From Bombyx mori (lineage: Eukaryota > Arthropoda > Insecta > Lepidoptera > Bombycidae), in contig NC_085121.1 of NCBI RefSeq assembly GCF_030269925.1, positions 5,101,501-5,165,500 on the forward strand: DNA of 64,000 nt. The letters are read 5' to 3'. This document shows positions 11,850 to 20,512 of the stretch, piece by piece. Each line of letters starts with the position of its first letter. Position 1 is the stretch's first letter. The position numbers and the translations under genes are program-made. A model generated the notes under the pieces. The model did no database searches, had not been told where the DNA came from, and saw nothing but the letters and a program-made list of their open reading frames with translations.

Positions 11850-12242
11850 ATCTAGACAGACAAAGCATAATATAATCTTTACTAGTTATACGCCAAGATT
11901 AGTAAGGCCATTTTTGACATAATAAAACTAAATTAAAATCAAAATTTCCTTTCGCATTAGCACCACTAAGCTTTAACAAAAAGATAAAGGAAATTGTTCT
12001 AAACGAACATATTAATTAATACAATTTCGCGACAAGACAAAGACTTAATTTTGTGTGTTTAAGAGCACGAAACTCTAGTTCGAATCTACAATGTTCTTTA
12101 AAGGTCGCGGCGAGACGAAGGTCAGGCTACGCTAGATTATAATACGAAACGGTAATGGTTGGTAATTCTAGGGCAAACACCCCGAAGACTGCTCGAGGGA
12201 TTAAATGTCTGTTGATTGGGTGTACATTTTTAAAACTTAGGG
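11850..12242. other. No gene recognised
   Basis: AT-rich DNA between a LINE tail and a SINE; nothing recognisable. Confidence 0.35.
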
Positions 12243-12528
12243 ATTAGTAGACGAACTCACAGTTCACTTGGCACATGTTTACTGGTGGTAGGACCTCTTG
12301 AGAGTCCGCGCGGGTAGGTACAACCACCCTGCCTATTTCTGCCGTGAAGCAGTAATGCGTTTCGGTTTGAAGGGTGGGGCAGCCGTTGTAATTATACTTG
12401 AGGCCTTAGAACTTATATGTCAAGGTGGGTGGCGCATTTGACGTTGTAGATGTCTATGGGCTCCAGTAACCACTTAACACCAGGTAGGCTGTGAGCTCGG
12501 CCATCCATCTAAGCAATAAAATAAAAAA
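12243..12528 (+). mobile_element. Family A SINE with inverted 5' fragment
   Basis: A plus-strand family A copy starts at 12281 with ACTGGTGGTAGGACCTCTTG and ends CCATCTAAGCAATAAAATAA at about 12528. Immediately before it, 12243-12285 resembles the opposite strand of the element's own tail (TTAGTAGACGAACTCACAG...GTTTACTGG against the consensus TTAGATGGACGAGCTCACAG...GTTACTGG). The two inverted parts meet at the shared ACTGG. Comparable arrangements are at 32908 and 54843. Confidence 0.7.
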
Positions 12529-12593
12529 GTTGAATCCTTAAACAGCGTAAGTGGGTGCCGCGGCCTACTTTGAAACGTGAGGTGGAAATCTGA

Positions 12594-12712
12594 TTTTTTT
12601 ATTGCCGTATAGGTAACGAGCAGACGGCCCATCTGATGGTGAGTGGTCACCATCGCTTATGGACGTCAGCAATACCAGGGGCAAAGCCAAGCCGCTGCCT
12701 ACCGTTAAAACT
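12594..12712 (-). mobile_element. Family B LINE 3' end
   Basis: Minus-strand tail: TTTTTTTATTGCCGTATAGG at the 3' side, then AGACGGCCCATCTGATGGTG and AGCCAAGCCGCTGCCTACCG. It is truncated just before the RT coding part. Confidence 0.75.
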
Positions 12713-12757
12713 GTATTCACATAACTACGAGTACATTCATATAATATTTACTAACTA

Positions 12758-14065
12758 CCTAGTCAGGTCATAAATTCTGTCACATGTTTAATGTAAAATA
12801 ATTGAAACAAGTTTATTCATTATGTAACCATTCATATACCAAAATGAACTTAACAAAACATAGATTCTTATGACACTAAAGTTTATTCAAAATGACCTCC
12901 GTGATTTTGAATACAGGCCTTCAATCTGCGCGGCCAGTCGTCTATCGCAGCACGAACGAGGTCCATGTCAATATCGGCGGCTGCCTTAATCAAGGATGTC
13001 TTGAGGAACTCCAAATTGGGATGAAGCTTTGAGCACGCCTTTTCCTCCAAGTGTTGCCATATCTTGTAATCTAACGGATTCAAATCTGGACTGGAGGAGG
13101 GCCAGTCTTCGTGCCGGATGAAGTCGGATTTCACGCGCCGCCAGCCAGTCTTGTGTGCTCTTCGCTCTATGAGCTGGCGCCGAATCTTATTGGAATACCC
13201 AGTGCCTGTTATTGAACATGGTATGAGAAACAGGTTCTACAAGGTTCGTCAGGACTGTATTTTGATACACAACTGCATTCGTTTTTACACCTTTGTCACA
13301 AAAATGTACCTCTGTTAAGCCCCAATAAGAAACTCCCAACCATACCATGAGCGAGGATGGAAAATGACCTCGTTGGACACGCGGAATACGGTTGCTCGCT
13401 TCTTCACTACTGTGTGCGTACACCTTATCATTTTGTTTGTTGTAGCTCTCTTCTACGGTTAAAATGTTTTCATCCGAAAAAAGAATTTCCCGATATTTTT
13501 TTCCCGCGTACCGCTTCAACAAAGCGCGGCATCTCTTCAGTCTCAGGTCCATTAGACGAGCATTCAAACGATGTCCTGTTTTTCTTCGATATGCCCGAAG
13601 CCCTAAGTCTTCATTTAACACCCTTTTCACCGTGGTTCTGCTTAACCCCATCTGAAGGGCCAACAGTTTCTGCTTACGTTTAGGATTTCTTTGAATTCGC
13701 GCCTTCACAGCTTTTATCACTGCTGGAGTCCTAACAGACCGAGGGCGACCACTTCTTGACCTGTCATCTACACTAGAGTCTTCATTGTATCGTTTGATAG
13801 TACGATAAACGAATCTTTTGGTTATATTCAAATTTTTCAGTATGTTAAAGATTTGAATTGGCGCGTAACCGCAATGATGCAACGCAATAACTGCAACACG
13901 GTCTTCTTTAAGCGTCCACTCCATATTTAAAAATTAGTAAAATTCTAAAAGTATACATTTTTATTTTCATGAACAATTCGAAATTCGAATTCAATAAACT
14001 TTTTTGTGGCCAGCATTCTAAAAGAAAAGTTTTTACTGTGTGACAATACTTATGACCTGACTAGT
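12758..14065 (-). mobile_element. maT-type mariner element, near complete
   Basis: A 1308-bp element flanked by TA at 12756-12757 and 14066-14067. The left end CCTAGTCAGGTCATAAATTC and the right end, reverse complement of CTAGTCAGGTCATAAGTATT, form an inverted repeat of about 27 bp with a few mismatches. The transposase gene is on the minus strand. The TIR differs from the GTCTGGCC type of the other two copies, so this is a distinct subfamily. Confidence 0.9.
12883..13924 (-). pseudogene. mariner transposase pseudogene, one stop and one frameshift
   Basis: Starts at the ATG at 13924 (MEWTLKEDRVAVIALHHCG) and runs to TAA at 12883, about 347 codons, normal for mariner. The N-terminal part has helix-turn-helix regions and the GRPRSVRTP linker; LFSDENILTVEESYN carries the first catalytic Asp. 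After HWVFQ the expected second Gln of FQQDSAP is TAA near 13186, and the frame continues as DSAPAHRAKSTQDWL. A shift near 13140 leads into SDFIRHEDWPSSSPDLNPLD. Counting across the shift gives 37 residues between the DSAP Asp and the last Asp, the DD37D spacing of maT elements. Only two lesions suggest a fairly recent insertion. Confidence 0.92.
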
Positions 14066-14626
14066 TATATTCACATCAGAATCATGTAAGCTATATTCAT
14101 ATCCAAAGATTATAAAAATATTATTTTATACATAAATAGCTATCAATTTACTTCTCACTGTATTCAAAATCGCATAACAGCAGTCCACTGCGGATATAGA
14201 GTTCTCTTTGTCTATAATGTTACGTTACGACTATATTGAATTTCAACGCTGATAGGATTTTGAAAATGTTTTTTATAAAGAGTTTACAATCTCGAGATTT
14301 TTCCACTGTTAAGTTTAATTAATACATTTCAATATTGAACTTTGTTTTCAATTTTATTTAAATTATTGAGAGTGTAAGTGTTTACGGTAACAAAAAATAC
14401 TCCATCATTAATTATTCATCCGTATATAATTCAAAACACGACAAAACACAAATTATAGATAGCAATTCCAAATTCTTTCCTGTTTTTGTTTAAACAAAGT
14501 TTCGGCTAAATTTTTTCACACTATCTTTCTCATGACGCGGCTGAACCAAGCGAACGTCCACAATTTACCAGTAACAATTTGTAATTTGCAAATTTGTTTA
14601 ACGCCGGCAGTAAGGGATTTTGTAAT
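14066..14626. other. No gene recognised
   Basis: AT-rich DNA between the mariner and a SINE. I see nothing coding or structured. Confidence 0.35.
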
Positions 14627-14875
14627 CTTTTTTTATTTTTATTATTACTTAGATGAGTGGACGAGCTCACAGCCCACCTGGTGTTAAGTGGTACCAGAGC
14701 CCATAGACATCCACAACGTAAATGCGCCACCCACCTTGAAAGATAAGTTCTAAGGTCTCAAGTATAGTTACAACGGCTGCCCCACCCTTCAAACCGAAAC
14801 TCATTACTGCTTCACGGCAGAAATAGGCAGGGTGTTGGTGCCCACCCGTGCGGACTCATAAGAGGTCCTACCACC
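14627..14875 (-). mobile_element. Family A SINE
   Basis: Full-size minus-strand copy, from TTTATTATTACTTAGATGAG through CTCACAGCCCACCTGGTGTT and CTTCACGGCAGAAATAGGCA to CATAAGAGGTCCTACCACCA. A few bases are missing compared with other copies near 14690 (GTGGTACCAGAGCCC). Confidence 0.85.
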
Positions 14876-15143
14876 AATATGTAGGTATCATCATCCCACA
14901 TTCCAGTTTCAAGGGTGGGACAGTAATTACACAATAATTTTATACAGTCTATCTACAATCGAGACTTTGATCTCAGGACTTTAGCAAAAAGCGGAGGCGT
15001 TAACATTGTCATAATAATATGTATCGAACTTCGGTTACCACTTTTAGCGATTTGTACACTTACTTACATACTAAAAAATATGCCGGTTTGCAATCGCGGT
15101 GTGTTCGTTATTATACCAGACTATACTATACGTACTACATCAG

Positions 15144-15240
15144 AAAACACAGCTGCCCATTCTCTGGTATCTAAGGCGTCTTTTACGATACCCCCGGGAA
15201 GATATGGGACGGTGCTATTCAAGGATATCACACCGTTTAT
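15144..15240. repeat. Dispersed repeat fragment (family F)
   Basis: Contains CTGCCCATTCTCTGG, TAAGGCGTCTTTTACGATAC, CCCGGGAAGATATGGGACGG and TGCTATTC, which align with a second fragment at 40483-40605 (CTGCCCATTCTCCGAC, AGTCGTCTTCGAAGACACCC, TGGTGCTATTCTACC). It resembles a lepidopteran LINE 3' region that I recall, but the clade is not assigned. Confidence 0.5.
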
Positions 15241-15709
15241 GTTACAGTATTAATTTGCGACTGTTTAGAGTTCCGGACTTGTTATTTAATATACTCCACA
15301 TAATATACTTACTAGACGATGACCGAGCTTTTATCGGCAATTTTTTTTTTTTTTGAGATATTTTGTTTTTTAGAAATTATATTTAAATACGAATTACATA
15401 TTGATAAAATGATGAAATATTCCAAGAACGTTTAGGCATTTTTAAGTGAACACGTGAATTAAAAAGACACAAATAATATAAATAAACAATTCATTTTCTT
15501 GGTCTAACCTTAAACCATACACTCATTGGCTTCGACAACGCCATCTGCTGAAATAGCTTTAGTGTTATTGTGTCTTTAAAGCTGTTAGTTGCTCTCAATT
15601 ATGAAAAATAGTATTATTATTCGCCAATAGATGTCGGGAAGAGCCATAAAGTTGATTATCGATAAAGTTGATTATTGAAAACACAAATAAAACAACATTT
15701 TCTGAAAAT

Positions 15710-15842
15710 AATTCGTAGCTAGATCGATTTATCGCCCCCGAAATCCCCAGTTTACTAAATTTTATAAAAATCGTTGGAGCCGTCTCCGAGATTCAGATTT
15801 TATATATATATACAAGAATTGCTCGTTAATAGGTATAAGATA
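15710..15842 (+). repeat. Dispersed lepidopteran repeat
   Basis: AGCTAGATCGATTTATCGCC, ATCGTTGGAGCCGTCTCCGA, ATTCAGATTTTATATATATA and ACAAGAATTGCTCGTTAATA form a block that I recall as a common dispersed repeat of moths, probably a LINE 3' end. Only one copy is present here. Confidence 0.5.
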
Positions 15843-16969
15843 ATCAATTTATATAATTCTAAAAATTAAAAATAAACGATGCTCATAAAAAAAACCATTG
15901 TAGATTACATTGTAGAATTTCAAATGTACTTTATTAGATTTGTCAATCAAAAAGAACACTACTCTCGAAAACAGCTCTAGTCCATTTCAATAAAACAATA
16001 CAAAAGTTTAAGTAGTTTTTAAAATAGCGCACGGAAGTAAAAACAGCAACAAACCAAAAATCGATAGGTAATAAATAATAATTCAAACAGTCTGGTCGTT
16101 GGTGCAGACAAAACTCCAATCGACTTGTTTACTCCAAGGAATCTGCAGGAAGCACAGAAGACGCAGACAGAGCTAAGAAGAATAAAAAGTGAAAAGATTT
16201 TTTTATGTTTACGCAAATAAATAGAATAACGATTACTTAATAAATCAATTTAAAAAAACCAATTGTTCTCAATAACTTCTTACGTACTTTTTCACTGACA
16301 GATTGATTCTTTTTTTAATTTGAAAATTTTATTGGTTCGGTATCATAGTTAGGTATTGTTTCAACTAGTAAAACCCTAAAGTATACATCACCAAACATAG
16401 ATAGCACTATCAAATTACAGAAGAAATGAATTTAAAAAGATTATTAATAGATTAGCCTAAGAAGCTTTGAAAGGAAATGTTTTGTGTAAATTGACTGAAT
16501 TGTGTTAAATTAACTCAGAGCGTATTTCCTGAACTAAGTAAATTATAATCGATAAAAAGGCATAAATACCGACACGAAAACCTGAATAATAAATAAAATC
16601 CACAATTCAACTATGTCAATTAAGTGATGTACATACAAATCTATCTAGAATCTCTGAATAAAACATCCCTCCACAATTCCTCATCCCTCCCTGTAACGTG
16701 ATTGAAGTTCACTGCTATGCTGTGTGTGTGAGTCAGTGCATACACGGGTGCACTGAACGCAGTTTATCCTAGGTCCTGTGTACACTAGATTGAGGTAGGC
16801 TTCGTGTACACGTGCAATTTGTTTTATGTATGGAGGCAAACGTTTCTGTTGATGTGTCGTGATTCGTGAATCTTTTCAATATTGGTGTTTGTGTTGTTAT
16901 GAGGTTTATTTATTTAGCATTGATTTTCAGTACTTTTCGTTTTTGGCTTGTTGGTATTTTAAGCTCTAT
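15843..16969. other. No gene recognised
   Basis: AT-rich unique DNA. The 65-codon minus frame at 16019-16216 is hydrophobic and Cys-rich, but it has no splice context and arises from AT-rich sequence. At 16720-16830 repeated GTGTACAC and GTGCA-like words give a GT-rich patch. Confidence 0.35.
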
Positions 16970-17200
16970 GTTTATTTATTTATTTTTATTTAATATATTT
17001 TGTACACACAGCTGTTAGAAAATACACGTCAATAAGGATACAGAGTACAAGGGCACTACTTATTTCATGCTGAAATCTCTTCCAGTAGGCCCGCAAAAGG
17101 AAAGAAGAATTAGGAACACAAACCTAGTGCATACAGTAAACATTACATATAGTAATATATACATATTACAAGATACAAAACAATATATATACATACAAAT

Positions 17201-17222
17201 ACACACACACACACACACACAC
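17201..17222 (+). repeat. (CA)n microsatellite
   Basis: Eleven consecutive AC dinucleotides inside the 3' UTR of the family D LINE, followed by ATACATATATATAACATACA. It explains the length difference from the first family D copy. Confidence 0.9.
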
Positions 17223-17294
17223 ATACATATATATAACATACACACATATACTTACTTTATATTATAATACATTATACAAATATATATAATTTAT

Positions 17295-17645
17295 TTAAGA
17301 TGGTAAGGATAAATAATGTTCCTTAACAGATTTCTTGAACGCTGCTATGGTTTTGCACGCTCGTATGCTTGGAGGGAGGGAATTCCAAAGTATAACTGCT
17401 TGTACAGAAAACGATTTTGCGTAAGCATGTGTTTTATGAACAGGGCAATTGAGGAGAGTTTTAATGTGTGTTCTACAAGGAGCAATGGAGGGACGGGCAT
17501 AGGTAAAGCGATCACGTAAATATTGTGGGTAGTTAGGATTATGTAGGATATTAAATAGGAAGCACAACATTCTAGTATTTCTGCGGAAACGGACTGGGAG
17601 CCACTTGAGCTTTTTGCGAAATTCAGAAATATGATCATATTTTTT
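17295..17645 (-). pseudogene. Reverse transcriptase C-terminal remnant (family D)
   Basis: Broken end of the RT frame. The part from 17570 to 17295 (minus) reads MLCFLFNILHNPNYPQYLRD near its start and later AVILWNSLPPSIRACKTI, aligning with ILCLLFNILHKPTSPLYLRE and AVRLWNSLPADIRVCKSV of the copy at 2483-3130. Just upstream, at about 17570-17645, similarity continues in another frame, so one frameshift is present. Confidence 0.8.
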
Positions 17646-17824
17646 GAGACCTATGTTTTATTGGTTTAAAATATAAATTTGCACTTTTCAGGTTTGGTTT
17701 TTGATATCGTTCTTGTTTGTTGTATCAATGTGTCACTCAATCAAACATCTCGTTGATTAGTTCAATAAAGTTTCAGTATTTTTTTTAAAATAACTAAAAA
17801 CTTTTATCTTATCTTTGAAAGTGT

Positions 17825-18020
17825 ATAATTCTCATGTTGTATTTATTATTTTAGCTGTTCTACACACACTCATCACTTTTAATTATTATTATCATAATCC
17901 TCTCGCAGGTCTGTTGGAAGAGATTTCTTAAAGAAATAAGCAGTGCCTTTGTGCATAATTTTCCTATTACTCTGTACTATGTCTTCTTTTTTGTGTGTAC
18001 ATAAATAAATAAATAAAAAA
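17825..18020 (+). mobile_element. Family D LINE 3' UTR only
   Basis: Plus-strand tail of the same LINE as at 2196: TGTTCTACACACACTCATCA, AATCCTCTCGCAGGTCTG(T/C)T, GGAAGAGATTTCTTAAAGAA, AATAAGCAGTGCCTTTGTGC and an end in TACATAAATAAATAAATAAA. There is no coding part, so it is a strongly 5'-truncated copy, in opposite orientation to the neighbour at 16970-17650. Confidence 0.8.
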
Positions 18021-18204
18021 GTTGTAATGTTTACGTTATAAATCTGATAGAAATTATTACAATGGAGTTTTAGACTCTCTACATTGAAGTATGCATACCA
18101 AACTCTATCTTATACAGATACAATGCAGTGAATCAAATATGAAAATACGTTTTTTCATAATTGAATTCCAACTTAAAGTATTAATATAAGGTATAAATTA
18201 AATA

Positions 18205-18341
18205 TATGCACTAGGTTTGTGTTCCTAATTCTTCTTTCCTTCTGCGGGCCTACTGGAAGAGATTTCAACATGAAATTAATAGTGCCCTTGTACTCTGTAG
18301 CCTTATTGTCGTGTTTCTTCTAACAGCCGTGTGTACATAAT
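18205..18341 (+). mobile_element. Family D LINE 3' UTR only
   Basis: Plus-strand tail matching the subtype at 16970-17110: TTGTGTTCCTAATTCTTCTT, GCGGGCCTACTGGAAGAGAT, TAGTGCCCTTGTACTCTG and GCCGTGTGTACATAAT. A Helitron begins one or two bases after it. Confidence 0.75.
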
Positions 18342-18342
18342 A

Positions 18343-18611
18343 TCTATATATATCAAAATGAATTGCTGTTCGTTAGTCTCGCTAAAACTCTAGAACGGCT
18401 GGACCGATTTGGCTAATTTTGGTCTTGAATTATTCGTGAAAGTCCAGGTAGATAAATATGAAAATGCTCGGAATTAAATGAAAATAACAATTTTGTTTTT
18501 CCTTTGATTCCCCCGTCGGACGGATTCCTTTTGTTTTATGATTATTTTATACAAAAGTTTAGGCCTTTTATTTATCGATTGAGGCACTACGAAGTCTGCC
18601 GGGTCAGCTAG
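18343..18611 (+). mobile_element. Non-autonomous Helitron, type 1
   Basis: Starts TCTATATATATCAAAATGAA after an A and ends GCCGGGTCAGCTAG followed by T. Internal blocks GAACGGCTGGACCGATTTGG, TTGTTTTTCCTTTGAT and GAGGCACTACGAAGTCTGCC recur in the copy at 41731-42019. No coding capacity. Confidence 0.8.
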
Positions 18612-18670
18612 TATTAAATAAACCTCATTAGCTTTACTTAAGAAAAAAAAACTAATAAAATCAAGGAGGC

Positions 18671-18799
18671 TTTTTTTTATTGCTTAGATGGGTAGACGAG
18701 CTCACAGCCCACCTGGTGTTAAGTGGTTACTGGAGCCCATATACATCTACAACGTAAATGCGCCACCCACCTTGAGATATAAGTTCTAAGGTCTCAGTA
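18671..18799 (-). mobile_element. Family A SINE, 5' truncated
   Basis: The 3' half of the element on the minus strand, from the T run and TTGCTTAGATGGGTAGACGA to TAAGTTCTAAGGTCTCAGTA, where similarity stops abruptly. Confidence 0.8.
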
Positions 18800-19234
18800 A
18801 GGCTAAGGAATATGAAGTTCAACGAACATCAAAAAACCGACCCATGCAAATTGGAGCGATGTAAGTAAACAAACGACAAAATTTGCTAAGCGCAGACATC
18901 GCACACATCCGTGTAGTAGCGAGCGAGTGCGGTGCAGCTGTGTGCGTCGGGAGGTGGGTCTCGTCTCGATGTCTAGGTGTCCTAGGGTGCATCGCTGCAG
19001 CGTTGGGCTAGGTCGATCCCCGCCCTGCAATAACTGGCGCCACGTAATGAAACGCTCAACGTTGATCGCAAGCCCTCCGAGAGGGACTCGAGTTTGTTTC
19101 CCTCGATAATGAGTTCGCGTAGTTCATTGCTCATTTGGTGGCCTGTTTTGAGATTTTTTTTAATTTGTTTGCTTACCATAGAGTAAGTACAGACTAACGA
19201 ATATTATGAAGAGTAGCGGATTGATGCCTTCGAA
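18800..19234. other. Unassigned CpG-rich segment before the RTE-like ORF
   Basis: GC-richer than the surroundings, with CGCACTCGCTCGCTACTAC on the minus strand at about 18910-18930. It may be the upstream part of the retroelement whose ORF starts after it, or unrelated DNA. The minus frame 18982-19179 (ELRELIIEGNKLESLSEG within it) is mildly protein-like but not recognised. Confidence 0.3.
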
Positions 19235-19639
19235 ATGTGTTGCTGGAGGAGGATGTTGGGTATTCCCTGGACCGCACGCCGCACCAATGTATCCATCCTA
19301 GCTCAGCTCAAGATCCGAACTAGACTTTCCACCATTTGCCTGCGAGGGATTCTTGAATACTTTGGCCACATTGCAAGGAAAGACAGTGACGACAGCTTGG
19401 AGAAATTGGTGGTCAGTGGAAAGGTCGAAGGCAAGCGACGAAGACGCAGGAACCCGACCCGTTGGACGGACCAGATTCGTGCAGCCCTTGATACCACAGT
19501 GCACGATGCTCTGCACTCAGCTGCAGATAGGAACAAATGGCGGTGCATTATAAAAACAACAAACTGTTTCAAGGCCATGACCACGACCCTCAGTAATGAG
19601 GAAACCGACGCAAGGAGGAGGAGAGTCCGCGGCAACTAA
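19235..19639 (+). pseudogene. RTE-like retrotransposon C-terminal ORF fragment
   Basis: A frame of 134 codons with the hallmarks of the end of endonuclease-reverse transcriptase proteins of insect RTE-type elements: CCWRRMLGIPWTARRTNVS, then LRGILEYFGHIARKD, EGKRRRRRNPTRWTDQIR and a final TTLSNEETDARRRR. The region downstream of the RT catalytic core is all that remains. The frame ends in TAA at 19637-19639 and a T-rich SINE boundary follows. Confidence 0.8.
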
Positions 19640-19640
19640 A

Positions 19641-19856
19641 TTTTTTTCTTAGAAACCCACCTGGTGTGAAGTGTTTACTGGAACCCATAGACATCTACGA
19701 CGTAAATGCGCCACCCACCTTGAGATATAAGTTCTAAGGTCTCAGTATAGTTACAACGGCTGCCCCACCCTTCAAACTGAAACGCTTTACTGCTTCACGG
19801 CAGAAATAGGCAGGGCGGTAGTACCTATCGACTCACAAGAGGTCCTCCACCAGTAA
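19641..19856 (-). mobile_element. Family A SINE with small deletion
   Basis: Minus-strand copy. A T run and CTTAG at 19641-19652 are followed directly by AACCCACCTGG, so about 20 bp of the usual GATGGGTGGACGAGCTCACA segment are missing. The rest is typical to GAGGTCCTCCACCAGTAA; a short deletion also affects the GTACCTACCCGTGCGGACTC block. Confidence 0.8.
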
Positions 19857-20281
19857 CTATTTTTTTTTTACCATAACAAAAAAAAAACTTCAGCTATTTT
19901 AATGGAGTAAACTTAATTGAAGTTCAATTAAAAACATCGAACTGTTGATGCTAATACTATTTATAAATAAAACGTACCTTTAATTACAAAGATTAAATGT
20001 CGCTTAAGCCAAATAGCCTTCCCCCCCTCGATATAAAGAATAACGCCTGCACAAAAACCAACTTCTACAGAAGGTAAACTGACCACTTGTCTTCTATTAG
20101 AAGTTATCATCCTTTAGTTAGAGCAATGCTCATTTTTCTTCAACTTATCCCCCATCTACTAACTTGAATACTGAATGAGCGTTCTGTGTCTGTTTGGATA
20201 CCAGCACAGGGTCGTAACGAGACAATACAACTGTTCGGCTTATAGGCTATTAGTGCCTTCGTCTTAAGGTCTACTGTGGTT
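19857..20281. other. No gene recognised
   Basis: AT-rich DNA between two repeats, with nothing supported. Confidence 0.35.
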
Positions 20282-20512
20282 TTTTTTTCTCAGTTTCTAT
20301 TTTTCCTACCTGTGCTGATAGCCTTGAGAGGCTATACCAGCGTTACCCTATCGTTTAGGTGAGCTCTCGGGCTCAAACCGGAGCCCTAGCAAGAGCAGTG
20401 CTTCGCAGAATCTACCATCGGATCGGAAATGCGATCCACTGAGAAGATCCGGCGCGAAACTCATTGGGCTGTGTTTGTGGATGACAGCCACCACTTTACA
20501 TTAGGAGTTTAT
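20282..20512 (-). repeat. Family C repeat
   Basis: Minus-strand family C copy: a T run at its low end, then GATAGCCTTGAGAGGCTATA, GGTGAGCTCTCGGGCTCAA, AGCAGTGCTTCGCAGAATCT, ACCATCGGATCGGAAATGCG and CACTGAGAAGATCCGGCG. Divergent relative to the copy at 63409. Confidence 0.75.

Larger units (their letters stand above)
16970..17650 (-). mobile_element. Family D LINE, 5' truncated
   Basis: Second family D element on the minus strand. The tail at 16970-17045 (TTATTTATTTATTTTTATTT, then TTTTGTACACACAGC) is the A-rich 3' end. The 3' UTR is expanded by a CA/TA microsatellite at about 17190-17245, and an RT C-terminal remnant occupies 17295-17645. Truncated at about 17650. Confidence 0.8.

Noticed and set aside
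17060..17267. Cys/Val-rich minus frame and His/Thr-rich plus frame
   Set aside because: They are translations of the CA/TA microsatellite in the LINE 3' UTR.
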